Shown: one piece after another, positions 1 to 9,913 of the stretch | Position numbering within the stretch: the first letter of the stretch is position 1 | Layout: the number at the start of each line of letters is the position of its first letter | Assembly (NCBI RefSeq): GCF_018717645.1 | Contig: NZ_JAFLHG010000004.1 | Span: forward strand, 214,993 to 278,992 | DNA: 64,000 nt | DNA from: Microbacterium flavum | GTDB lineage: Bacteria; Actinomycetota; Actinomycetes; Actinomycetales; Microbacteriaceae | Direction of reading: 5' to 3' | Notes under the pieces: generated by a model | What the model was told of the DNA's origin: nothing | Databases searched by the model: none | What the model saw: only the letters and a program-made list of their open reading frames with translations | Made by a program: the position numbers and the translations under genes

Positions 1-2713
<2,713 letters not shown>

Positions 2714-2865
2714 GGGGATGACCTCCATGAGCCCGGGCGGGGGCTGGTTTCCTTGTCGTCAGGTGGAGTGCTCCGATCCACTCCTGCGCGCAAGCCGTCT
2801 GACAACGGGGCGCAGGCACAGCCGACCACCATATGAGGGCATGGGGGATGGGAGCGCAACTACCC

Positions 2866-2894
2866 ACTATACGTGCTGCGACGCGCCATGTCCA
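2866..2894 (-). promoter_or_regulatory. rpoB promoter
   Basis: On the minus strand TGGACA (2894-2889) and TATAGT (2871-2866) are separated by exactly 17 bases, a close match to a housekeeping sigma-70 promoter. It is the best -35/-10 pair in the window. It predicts transcription from near 2859 and a leader of about 145 nt before the rpoB TTG codon. No other feature was recognised in the 280-base gap between rpoB and the lipoprotein gene. Confidence 0.75.
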
Positions 2895-2993
2895 GTCGAA
2901 TCTTGACGAGCATCGGATGCTGCGGTATAAACGCGCTCCCGCGGTGGAGGAGAAGAACCGCAGGCGCATCCCGCCCCTCCGGTCCCCGGCCGG

Positions 2994-3581
2994 TCAGGCG
3001 GTGAACACCCAGGACGCGAGCACCGGTCCGGTCACCGCGGCGCGCTCGTCGTCGGTGACCGTGGGGCTGAAGCTGAACGTGACGATGTAGGTCTGGGAGG
3101 CGTCGGACACGTAGAACTGGTCGATCACGTAGGACGCGCCGCCGCTCTCCAGCGCCGCCGTCAGGTGCGAGCTCTCGCTCCCGGCGACCGTGAGGCGGGG
3201 CTGCACCGTGACGTCCGTGGCCCCGCTCCCCTTCAACTCGGTCACACCCTGCGACTCGACCTGGTCGGGGGTGATCTTCCCCGCGGGCGAGAGGATGACG
3301 TTGACGTTGTCGGAGAAGCCGTCGGCGTCGGAGCCGTCCACCGCGAGGCTGTCGGGGTCGAAGCCCTCGATGGGGCCGGGGTCGCCCCAGCCCTCGGGGA
3401 CGGAGAAGCGATAGCCCGTTCCCGTGATGACGGTGCCGGCCGCGGGCGTCGCGCTCGGAGCGGCGGGGCTGGAGGCCGTGGATTCCGCGGGCGCCGAGGC
3501 GGAGCATCCCGCCGCCCCGAGGGACAGCCCGAGGGAGAGCGTGGCGGCGAGAGCGAGGGTGGCGATCCGTGCGCGGGTCAT
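2994..3581 (-). CDS. Predicted secreted lipoprotein of unknown function
   Basis: A 195-aa protein starting MTRARIATLALAATLSL, with a basic n-region, a hydrophobic stretch and a lipobox-like end AAGC with Cys26. An Ala/Ser/Pro/Thr-rich linker of about 25 residues follows, then a compact domain beginning GTGYRFSVPEGWGDP. That opening resembles actinobacterial LpqN/PsbP-like lipoproteins, but only weakly. The start at 3581 was chosen over an upstream ATG (3641) because it begins the signal peptide and lies 6 bases after a TACAGT box (3593-3588), which suggests a leaderless mRNA. It is probably exported and lipid-anchored on the outer face of the membrane. I cannot assign a function. Confidence 0.8.
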   Translation of the reverse strand: MTRARIATLALAATLSLGLSLGAAGCSASAPAESTASSPAAPSATPAAGTVITGTGYRFSVPEGWGDPGPIEGFDPDSLAVDGSDADGFSDNVNVILSPAGKITPDQVESQGVTELKGSGATDVTVQPRLTVAGSESSHLTAALESGGASYVIDQFYVSDASQTYIVTFSFSPTVTDDERAAVTGPVLASWVFTA

Positions 3582-3616
3582 ACCGTCACTGTAGGAGACG
3601 GCGGCGACACGCGGGA

Positions 3617-3676
3617 GGCATCCCGGGGCATCCCGGGGCATCCCCGGGCATCAGCGCGCATCAGCGCGCATCAGCA
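3617..3676. repeat. 10-bp tandem array of GCATC words
   Basis: Six consecutive 10-bp units each carry GCATC at the same position: GGCATCCCGG twice, GGCATCCCCG, GGCATCAGCG, CGCATCAGCG, CGCATCAGCA. The first half and second half of each unit drift but the GCATC core is fixed. The array lies just upstream of the TACAGT box of the lipoprotein gene and ends 7 bp before the pxpBC stop codon. Confidence 0.85.
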
Positions 3677-3682
3677 CGGAGG

Positions 3683-5329
3683 TCAGCGCGCATGACGGAA
3701 GCGCACCCGCGTGCCGGGTCGCGCCTGGGCCAGGGCGTCGCGCGTGGCATCGGTCACCACGGCGACGACGGGGTAGCCGCCGGTCACCGGTCCGTCGGGC
3801 CCGAGGATCACGGGGCATCCGTCCGGCGGCACCTGGACGGCGCCGGGCAGCATCCCCTCGCTCGCGAGCTCGCCCTGGCGCGCACGTCCGTCCGTGCGCG
3901 CCAGCGGCGGCCCGTCGAGGCGGACCCCGACCCGGTCCGCGCGCGCCGAGACCGTCCACACACCCTCGAAGAGGAGCTCCGGCTGCGCGAACCAGTCGGC
4001 GCGCGGACCAGGGGCGACCTCGAGGTCGATCGCCGACGCGGGCGGCGGACCCCACGGGTGCAGGTCGGTGGCGGGGATGGGGGCCGCCGGATGCCGGTCG
4101 ATGAGGTCGACGGCGTCGCCGGGGCGGAGGGCGGCAGGACCGAGGCCGGAGAGCGTGTCCGTGGCGCGCGATCCGACCGCGACGGAGGCCGCGACACCGC
4201 CGCGCACGGCGACCACGGCGCGCACTCCGTGGGTGAACGCGTCGAGGGCGAGCTCCGCCCCCCGCGGCCAGGCGTGAGCGGTGGACGGATCCACGTCCCG
4301 ACCGTCGAGACGGACGCCACCCCACGCGCCCGTGACGGCGAACCAGAGGTCCTCCTCCGCGACGGCGCGGAAGCCGCCGAGCGCGACCTCCAGCGCGGCG
4401 GCGCCCTCCGGGTTGCCCACGAGGCGGTTGGCGCGGCGGAGTGCCGCCCGGTCGGCGGCGCCCGAGACCGCGATCCCCTCCGCGGCGTGACCCGGGCGTC
4501 CGAGGTCCTGCACGGTGGTCAGGGCGCCGGGATGGAGGACCCGGAACGCCGCGGTGGGGGCCCGCCGGGGGTCGCGCTCCCCGCCTGCGGCGTGGGGTTC
4601 GGCCGGAACAGGCGGCGCGGTGTCCGACGCGGCGGCCCCCGGTGCGGCCTCCGGAGCGGCCTCCGGAGCGAACCTGACCCGGGTTCCGGGGGCGAGGAGG
4701 GCGGGCGGCGCGGCATCCGCGTCGAACAGCGGCGCCGTCGTGGTGCCGATCAGCTGCCATCCACCGGGGGTCTCGCGCGGGTAGGCCCCCGTGAAGCCGG
4801 CGGCGAGTCCGACGGCGCCCGCCGGGACGCGGGTGCGCGGCGAGTCGAGGCGCGGGATGTCGTACGTCCAGTCCTCGCTCACGAGGTACCCGAACCCGGG
4901 GGCGAAGCCGGTGAAGGCGACGGTCCACTCGCACGCGGCGTGCCGGCCGGCCAGCTCCGCCGGCGTGAGCCCCAGGGTTTCGGCGAGAGCCGCGAGGTCC
5001 GGCCCGTCGTAGACGATCGGCAGGCGCACGGCGTCGCCGGCCTCGCGGGTGGGCGCGGGGCCCACGGCGGTGCGCTCGATCCAGGAGCGGACGGCTGCCA
5101 GCGGGAGCCGCCGCGGGTCCACGTGCACGAGGACGGTGCGCGCGGCGGGCACGAGGTCGATGACGCCGTCCGGGCAGGCCCGGGCGAGGCGCGCACGGAT
5201 GGCGAGCGCCTGATCGAGACCGGCGCATTCGACGAGGACACCCCGGTCGCCGAAGGGCAGCACGCGCGCCGCCGCGGCGGGCGCCGCCGCGGCCGGCGAC
5301 GGCGCGGCGGGCGACGATGGCCTCACCAC
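3683..5329 (-). CDS. pxpBC: 5-oxoprolinase subunits B and C fused (PxpB-PxpC)
   Basis: A 548-aa fusion of the two subunits that, with PxpA, open 5-oxoproline (pyroglutamate) to glutamate using ATP in the cytosol. Residues about 20-235 are PxpB (KipI type) with RTRVPAGAVGLA and GAYPRETPGGWQLIG. A linker rich in Ala, Pro and Glu follows. Residues about 258-548 are PxpC (KipA type) with HPGALTTVQDLGRPGH. Separate genes are common and fused versions are also known. It lies downstream of pxpA in the same reading frame, 15 bases after its stop. The start is one of two adjacent GTG codons (5329 or 5326) inside an 11-bp tandem repeat. The first 20 residues are low complexity, so the exact start is uncertain. 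Confidence 0.93.
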   Translation of the reverse strand: MVRPSSPAAPSPAAAAPAAAARVLPFGDRGVLVECAGLDQALAIRARLARACPDGVIDLVPAARTVLVHVDPRRLPLAAVRSWIERTAVGPAPTREAGDAVRLPIVYDGPDLAALAETLGLTPAELAGRHAACEWTVAFTGFAPGFGYLVSEDWTYDIPRLDSPRTRVPAGAVGLAAGFTGAYPRETPGGWQLIGTTTAPLFDADAAPPALLAPGTRVRFAPEAAPEAAPGAAASDTAPPVPAEPHAAGGERDPRRAPTAAFRVLHPGALTTVQDLGRPGHAAEGIAVSGAADRAALRRANRLVGNPEGAAALEVALGGFRAVAEEDLWFAVTGAWGGVRLDGRDVDPSTAHAWPRGAELALDAFTHGVRAVVAVRGGVAASVAVGSRATDTLSGLGPAALRPGDAVDLIDRHPAAPIPATDLHPWGPPPASAIDLEVAPGPRADWFAQPELLFEGVWTVSARADRVGVRLDGPPLARTDGRARQGELASEGMLPGAVQVPPDGCPVILGPDGPVTGGYPVVAVVTDATRDALAQARPGTRVRFRHAR

Positions 5330-5353
5330 GGCCTCACCACGGCCTCACCACGG
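5321..5353. repeat. Three 11-bp direct repeats across the pxpA/pxpBC junction
   Basis: CCTCACCACGG occurs three times head to tail. The minus-strand copy CCGTGGTGAGG offers both GTG start codons and a TGA stop. The pxpA stop (5347-5345) lies in one outer copy and the pxpBC start (5329) in the other. Because 11 is not a multiple of three, gain or loss of one unit changes the phase between the two genes. Confidence 0.9.
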
Positions 5354-6100
5354 TGCCGCCACCGCGACACCCGCCTCATCAAGTGCGGCCCGCACCGCGT
5401 GCGCCATCGCCACGGAGCCCGGGGAGTCCCCGTGCAGGCACAGCGAGACGGCGCCGGTCGTGACGACGGCGCCGTCCACGGCCTCGACCTCGCCCGTGAG
5501 GGCCAGTCGCACGGCCCGCGCGGCGACGACGACGGGATCATCCAGCAGGGCATCGCGGTCGCCGCGGGGGACGAGGGCGCCCGAGGCGAGGTAGCCCCGG
5601 TCGAGGAAGGCCTCCCGACGGAACGGGAGCCCGGCCGATGCGGCGGCGCGCGAGATGGCGCCGTCGAGGCCGAGGATCGGCACGGCGCGGCCCACCCGCT
5701 CCGACAGCGCGGCGACGGCGGCGACCACCGCGGCGGCCTGCGCCGTGTCGTCCCGCACCGCGTGGTACAGAGCGCCGTGCGGCTTGACGTATCGGACATC
5801 CGCGCCCGCGGCGACGAGCGCGTGCAGCTGCGCGGCGACGCTCTCCCGCAGGTCGCCTGCGCCGAGCGCCGGCCGGACGCGACCGAATCCGGCACGGTCG
5901 GGGTACGACGGATGCGCCCCCACCGCGACCCCGTGCGCGGCCGCGCGGGCCACGGCATCCCGCATCGACGCGGCATCGCCCGCATGTCCGCCGCACGCGA
6001 TCGAGGCACTGGAGATGACCGCGAACATCGCGGCGTCATCGGCGGTCGGCGCCCCGTCGACCGTCTCGCCCAGGTCGGCGTTCAGGTCGATCGCGCTCAT
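5345..6100 (-). CDS. pxpA: 5-oxoprolinase subunit A (LamB/YcsF family)
   Basis: A 251-aa protein of normal length for the family. It begins MSAIDLNADLGE, the hallmark of PxpA, and contains SIACGGHAGD, VGAHPSYPD and RYVKPHGALYH. PxpA acts with PxpB and PxpC to cleave 5-oxoproline, a product of spontaneous glutamine cyclisation and of glutathione-type metabolism. It is the first gene of a two-gene operon with pxpBC. ATG 6100 follows TAGCGT (6112-6107) by 6 bases, which predicts a leaderless transcript. A large palindrome lies just upstream between this gene and the divergent gene at 6264. Confidence 0.95.
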   Translation of the reverse strand: MSAIDLNADLGETVDGAPTADDAAMFAVISSASIACGGHAGDAASMRDAVARAAAHGVAVGAHPSYPDRAGFGRVRPALGAGDLRESVAAQLHALVAAGADVRYVKPHGALYHAVRDDTAQAAAVVAAVAALSERVGRAVPILGLDGAISRAAASAGLPFRREAFLDRGYLASGALVPRGDRDALLDDPVVVAARAVRLALTGEVEAVDGAVVTTGAVSLCLHGDSPGSVAMAHAVRAALDEAGVAVAAPW

Positions 6101-6123
6101 GCCGCCACGCTACCGGCCGCGCC

Positions 6124-6225
6124 GCGTACCGTATGCAGGATCGACCGCCGCCGGCAGGAGCGTGAGGCGCGGCATCGCGGGCCTCGCGCTCCGGCGCAGC
6201 CGCGGCGATCCTGCAATCGGTACGC
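6124..6225. repeat. 102-bp imperfect palindrome between divergent genes
   Basis: Two 45-base arms (6124-6168 and 6181-6225) flank a 12-base loop. The outer 20 bases of each arm match at 18 positions (GCGTACCG then TGCAGGATCG) and the inner 15 bases match at 13 (core GGAGCG then GAGGC). The middle of the arms is unpaired. It fills most of the gap between pxpA and the spermidine-synthase-like gene, and stays outside the predicted -10 boxes of both. Confidence 0.85.
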
Positions 6226-6263
6226 ATCGGCCGGGGCACCGCGGCCTGTGTACCGTGGGCACC

Positions 6264-7124
6264 ATGGCCCGCGCACACGTCGAAGAGCCGGAGCAGGTCC
6301 GTCTCTCCGACGGCTCCCTCGCACGTGTGGTGCCCAGCAGGTTCGCGGGCGGCTTCGAGCTCGACGTCGATGGGACGCCGCAGTCGCACGTCGACCTCGA
6401 CGATCCGACCCACCTGCACTTCGAGTACGTCGCCCGCATGGGCGCCGTGATCGATCTGCTCCGGATGCCGGGACAGCCGCTGACCGCGGTCCATCTGGGC
6501 GGCGGCGCGCTGACCCTCCCCCGCTACGTCGCGCACACCCGACCGGGATCGCGCCAGCAGGTGATCGAACTCGAGCAGCCGCTCATCGACCTCGTGCGCA
6601 CGCACCTCCCGCTCCCCCGCACCGCGCAGGTGCGCGTGCGGATCGGCGACGCGCGCGCTGTCGCCGCGAAGCTTCCGCCCGGCCTGCAGGGCACGGCCGA
6701 CCTCGTCGTCTCGGACGTCTTCGCCGGCGCGCAGACCCCCGCTCACCTCACGACGGCCGAGTACTACGGCATCCTCGCCGGCCTCCTGACACCGGACGGC
6801 GTGCTCCTGGTCAACGTCGCCGACGGCTCCGGCCTCGCCTTCGCGCGCCGGCAGGTCGCGACCATCCGCGCCGTCCTGCCGGAAGTGATCGTGCTCGCCG
6901 AGGTGCAGACCCTCAAGGGCCGCCGGTTCGGCAACCTCGTGGTCGCGGCATCCGCCGCACCCCTGCCGACGCAGTGGCTGCCGCGCCTCATGGCCGCCGG
7001 TCCCCACCCCGCGAAGGTCGCGCAGGGGCGCGAGATCGATGACTTCGTGCGGAGCGCGACCGTCGTGACCGACGCCGACGCGACGTCCTCACCGAAGCCG
7101 TCGTCGGCGCTGTTCGAGCGCTGA
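6264..7124 (+). CDS. Spermidine-synthase-like (SAM-binding fold) protein
   Basis: A 286-aa soluble protein with the Rossmann-type core of the SpeE/methyltransferase superfamily: the glycine motif VHLGGGALTLPRYV, the acidic strand-2 end QVIELEQPLIDLV, and the post-motif VVSDVFAGAQTPAHLTT. The GGGDG signature of true polyamine synthases is replaced by GGGAL, so the substrate is unlikely to be standard spermidine. Actinobacteria often carry such proteins annotated as spermidine synthase-like or fused-MFS fragments. There are no membrane segments. ATG 6264 follows TACCGT (6251-6256) by 7 bases, which suggests a leaderless mRNA. Enzymatic role not known. Confidence 0.75.
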   Translation: MARAHVEEPEQVRLSDGSLARVVPSRFAGGFELDVDGTPQSHVDLDDPTHLHFEYVARMGAVIDLLRMPGQPLTAVHLGGGALTLPRYVAHTRPGSRQQVIELEQPLIDLVRTHLPLPRTAQVRVRIGDARAVAAKLPPGLQGTADLVVSDVFAGAQTPAHLTTAEYYGILAGLLTPDGVLLVNVADGSGLAFARRQVATIRAVLPEVIVLAEVQTLKGRRFGNLVVAASAAPLPTQWLPRLMAAGPHPAKVAQGREIDDFVRSATVVTDADATSSPKPSSALFER

Positions 7125-7233
7125 GCAGAGCCGTCGGAGACGGGTCGGGCGGCACGCCGGGCGAGGTCGGCGCGAGCCCGCGCGATCGGGAGACACTGGT
7201 CACCGCACCGTCCGCGCACGAAGGGGGATGCCG

Positions 7234-7761
7234 GTGAGCTACATCCAGGGATACGATCCGCAGACCCTGCGGGAGATCGTGGACGAGGCCCAGTGCCGCG
7301 ACCGGCTCGACGAGCTCGGCGACCAGCGGTCGCTGGCCGCCCTCCTCGAACGCGTGTGGCTGCTGAAGGTCACGGGAGACCTCGACGAGGCGCTCGTCGT
7401 CTCCGAGCAGTCGGTGCGCGTCGCCCGGATGGGCGGACCCCGGAAGGACCTGCTGCGCTCCCGCGTGCTGCACGCGACCGTCCTTCAGGCGCGCGCCGCG
7501 TACGCCGCGGCGATCCAGGAGCTCACGACGTGCGGCGAGGAGGCCGAAGGCCAGGGCTGGTCGGCGCTCGCTGCGTTCGCCTACCAGCACCGCGGCAAGG
7601 TGTTCTACGACATGAACGACTTCGTGAATGCACGCGCCGACTTCAAGCGCGCCCTGTTCCTCCGCCAGGAGGCTGGCGCGCCCGAGGAGCAGCTCGAATC
7701 GACCCTCACGGCGATCGACGCCGCCGAGAGGCGCCGCTCGGGCTCGCAGGTCGCCAGCTGA
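7234..7761 (+). CDS. TPR-like helical repeat protein
   Basis: A 175-aa protein made of paired helices resembling tetratricopeptide repeats: segments around SLAALLERVWLLKVTGDLDEALVVSEQSV, then a helix pair with ATVLQARAAYAAAIQELT, then AYQHRGKVFYDMNDFVNARADFKRAL. Such proteins are scaffolds for protein contacts; no partner is obvious. I chose GTG 7234 because AAGGGGG (7221-7227) lies 6 bases before it. The ATG at 7228 would have the Shine-Dalgarno directly against it. No signal peptide or enzyme motif is visible. Confidence 0.75.
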   Translation: MSYIQGYDPQTLREIVDEAQCRDRLDELGDQRSLAALLERVWLLKVTGDLDEALVVSEQSVRVARMGGPRKDLLRSRVLHATVLQARAAYAAAIQELTTCGEEAEGQGWSALAAFAYQHRGKVFYDMNDFVNARADFKRALFLRQEAGAPEEQLESTLTAIDAAERRRSGSQVAS

Positions 7762-7819
7762 CGCAGCCGCCCGCGCGTCCGATCGATCCCGTGTCGTACA
7801 TCCGTTCTATACTTCCCGC

Positions 7820-8347
7820 ATGTCCGATCTGATCGAGGTGCGGCGCATGGCTGAAGCGCTGCTGCACACGCACCTCGACGCGTCGTGGACGTTCGCCTTC
7901 GACAACGCGAAGCGGCGCGCCGGCGCGTGCGACTACACCCGGGGACGCATCACCGTGTCGCGCTACCTCGCTGCCCGCTACGACGACGAGACCAACCGTC
8001 AGACGCTCCTGCACGAGGTCGCGCACGCCCTCGCGGGGGCGCGCGCGGGGCACGGACCCGTGTGGAAGCGCACGGCGCGCGGCCTCGGCTACACCGGCGG
8101 CACGACCCACTACGGCGAGACGGCGACCGAGCTCGCACCGTGGGTGGGGGTGTGCCCGGTGGGCCACGTCGCCTACCGCCACCGCCGGGCGACGCGGGCG
8201 ACCTCGTGCGCCGTCTGCTCTCCGACCTTCGACGCCCGCTTCCTCTTCACCTGGACCCGCCGCGAGATCACGCCCGCCACCCGGCTCGCAGCGATGACGC
8301 CGCGCGATCAGTCGACGGTGGAGCGAAGGACCGATCAGTCCGCGTAG
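7820..8347 (+). CDS. SprT-like zinc metalloprotein
   Basis: A 175-aa protein with the SprT-like arrangement: the metallopeptidase helix HEVAH at residues 65-69 (LLHEVAHAL), a third likely zinc ligand in GHGPVWK (His78), and a C-terminal zinc-ribbon-like set of Cys and His (CPVGH then SCAVC). Bacterial members are poorly characterised. The eukaryotic relative Spartan digests DNA-protein crosslinks, so a DNA-linked protease role is possible but not shown. ATG 7820 lies 6 bases after TATACT (7808-7813), which predicts a leaderless transcript. Its 3' end overlaps the convergent comB gene by 13 bp. Confidence 0.85.
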   Translation: MSDLIEVRRMAEALLHTHLDASWTFAFDNAKRRAGACDYTRGRITVSRYLAARYDDETNRQTLLHEVAHALAGARAGHGPVWKRTARGLGYTGGTTHYGETATELAPWVGVCPVGHVAYRHRRATRATSCAVCSPTFDARFLFTWTRREITPATRLAAMTPRDQSTVERRTDQSA

Positions 8348-8985
8348 GGGCGGAAGACGTCGCCGCGCAGGACGGGCACGGATGCCGAGGCATCCACTTC
8401 TGCGGCGGCGAGCACCTCATCCCGCCCGCCGCGCTCGACGAGCTCCTGCCCGGAGCCGCTCGCGGTGAGGAGATGCCGCGTCGCGCCCCGCAGACCGCGG
8501 AACGCCTCGGCGGCGGCGGCCGCGTCGGGAGCGGTGTGATCGATCCCGAGCGCGCCGAGAGCGTCGACGACGGCGCCCGCTCCGAGGAGATCCTCCACGG
8601 CGAAGCGCAGGGGTGCGCCCGGCCGGCGCCCGGCGAGCTCTCCCGCGGGGATGACGGCGATGCTCGTCCGCGCCCCCCGGCGGGTCTGCTCCGCCAGGGC
8701 GGCGCGCGCCGCGGCGCTCGCGTTGCGGAGGCCGCCGAGCAGGACGACGGGCCGATGCGCGAGCTGCGCGGCATGGGCTGCGACGGCCGCCCCGTTGAGC
8801 GACGCGGCGTGCGCCGCGGCATCCAGCGGCACGTCCTCCCCCGCGTCCAGGCGCGCCGCGACCGTGGTGCTGAACCGGAGGACGTCGACGACGATCACGA
8901 CATCGGCGGGCGCGAGCATGTCGAGGCCCGACGCCCCCCATGCGAGGCGCACCTGGTAGCGGGACTGGTCGAACGGTGAGCTCAT
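8335..8985 (-). CDS. comB: 2-phosphosulfolactate phosphatase family protein
   Basis: A 216-aa protein of the ComB family, with DVVIVVDVLRFSTTVAARLDAG near the N-terminus, VVLLGGLRNASAA in the middle and APLRFAVEDLLGAGAVVDAL. ComB removes phosphate from 2-phosphosulfolactate in coenzyme M synthesis in methanogens. Many bacteria carry the family without making coenzyme M, and there the role is less clear (sulfolactate metabolism or another acid phosphatase activity). No comA or comC gene is in the window. ATG 8985 is 6 bases after TAGCCT (8997-8992). The gene is convergent with, and overlaps, the SprT-like gene. Confidence 0.85.
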   Translation of the reverse strand: MSSPFDQSRYQVRLAWGASGLDMLAPADVVIVVDVLRFSTTVAARLDAGEDVPLDAAAHAASLNGAAVAAHAAQLAHRPVVLLGGLRNASAAARAALAEQTRRGARTSIAVIPAGELAGRRPGAPLRFAVEDLLGAGAVVDALGALGIDHTAPDAAAAAEAFRGLRGATRHLLTASGSGQELVERGGRDEVLAAAEVDASASVPVLRGDVFRPYAD

Positions 8986-9035
8986 CCCTCCAGGCTACGG
9001 GCGGGATGCAGGCGCGCCCGCGCCCGCATGCCCCA

Positions 9036-9099
9036 TCGCGCCGTCGCCGCGTCGCGCCGTCGCCGCGTTGCGCCGTCGCCCCGTTGCGACGTCGCCCCG
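9036..9099. repeat. Four 16-bp tandem repeats
   Basis: Four adjoining 16-bp units start at 9036, 9052, 9068 and 9084. The first two are identical (TCGCGCCGTCGCCGCG) and the next two differ at 2-3 positions. The array ends 2 bp before the 70-bp hairpin element at 9102. It is part of the 340-bp gap between comB and the gene at 9326, where I see no gene. Confidence 0.85.
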
Positions 9100-9101
9100 T
9101 T

Positions 9102-9171
9102 CCGAAAGCAGGCTGGACCGTACCTTTCGTCGCCGACACGGCGTGCGCCCGCCGGTGCGCCCTGCTTTCGG
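9102..9171. repeat. 70-bp hairpin element, copy 1
   Basis: Terminal inverted repeats CCGAAAGCAGG and CCTGCTTTCGG are perfect over 11 bp. Pairing resumes further in, with ACCG in the left arm matching CGGT in the right arm. It shares both its ends and its length with the element at 12317-12385, while the middle differs. It lies upstream of two divergent genes, so it is not a simple transcription terminator. Confidence 0.85.
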
Positions 9172-9246
9172 GACGCGGGACGCGGGATTCGGGACGCGGA
9201 ACGCGGAACGCGGGATTCGGGACGCGGGATTCGGGGCGCGGGACGC
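9170..9246. repeat. Eleven 7-bp tandem repeats
   Basis: Eleven consecutive heptamers: GGGACGC (five units), GGGATTC (three units), GGAACGC (two units) and GGGGCGC (one unit). The first unit overlaps the last two bases of the 70-bp hairpin. Such arrays are prone to length change. The remaining ~80 bp up to the gene at 9326 shows no feature beyond a weak GAGACT box 6 bases before the start codon. Confidence 0.85.
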
Positions 9247-9325
9247 GGGCGGCCGGAACCTGCTCAGGCGCGGCGGGCCCGGGCGTGCGCCGACGCGGTC
9301 GCACCCGCAGTGCGAGACTGGGCGC

Positions 9326-9901
9326 ATGCGGATCCTCGTGAAGATCGTGCTCGACTGCGACGCGGATGCCGCGTGGCGCGCCCTCCACTCCCCGCGGGTG
9401 ATCGCCGATCTCTACGGGCCGCTGGTGGACCTCGAGCCGATGGGAGCGGGCGGCATGCCGATCCGACTCGCGCCGGGCGACGACGTCCCGGTGCGGATGC
9501 GGGTGGGGGGAGCCGCGCTCGGCGATCAGCTGATCCACGTGAGCGAGCGGGTCATCCCCGAGGCACGGGGCGATGTGCGGATCCTCCGCGACAGCGGCAT
9601 CCCGCTCACCGGCCCCCTCGCGAGCCTCGACGTGTGGGACCACCAGATGGCCGTCTCGCCCGCGCCGGGCGACCCCGGCCGCACGCTCTGGCGCGAGCGC
9701 CTGGTCATCGGGGGTGCCGCGGCACCCGTGCTCTGGCCCGTGCTGTGGACGATCTGGCAGTGGCGCGCGGCGCGCCTGCGGACCCTGGCACCGACCTGGG
9801 CCCACGACCCGGAGACCACGCCCGCCTCCGACCCCGGACTCGCGTCAGGGTTGGAGCCGGGATCGGAGGCTGTGGCCGAGGCGGGACCCGCGGCATCCTG
9901 A
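9326..9901 (+). CDS. SRPBCC/START-like hypothetical protein
   Basis: A 191-aa protein starting MRILVKIVLDCDADAAWRALHSPRVIADLYGPL. The opening strand followed by D-A-x-x-A-W-R-x-L-x-S-P resembles SRPBCC (polyketide-cyclase/START-like) proteins, which hold a hydrophobic ligand in a deep cavity. A hydrophobic segment with tryptophans (around residues 130-150) and an acidic, low-complexity tail follow. No catalytic motif is visible. ATG 9326 was chosen because it begins the recognisable fold. The gene converges on the ABC exporter permease gene 12 bp downstream. Function unknown. Confidence 0.65.
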   Translation: MRILVKIVLDCDADAAWRALHSPRVIADLYGPLVDLEPMGAGGMPIRLAPGDDVPVRMRVGGAALGDQLIHVSERVIPEARGDVRILRDSGIPLTGPLASLDVWDHQMAVSPAPGDPGRTLWRERLVIGGAAAPVLWPVLWTIWQWRAARLRTLAPTWAHDPETTPASDPGLASGLEPGSEAVAEAGPAAS

Positions 9902-9913
9902 GCGCTCCGCGCG

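Noticed and set aside
3569..7042. A 1157-codon plus-strand frame across the pxp genes.
   Set aside because: Antisense to pxpBC and pxpA, which are unmistakable; the frame also runs through the palindromic gap.
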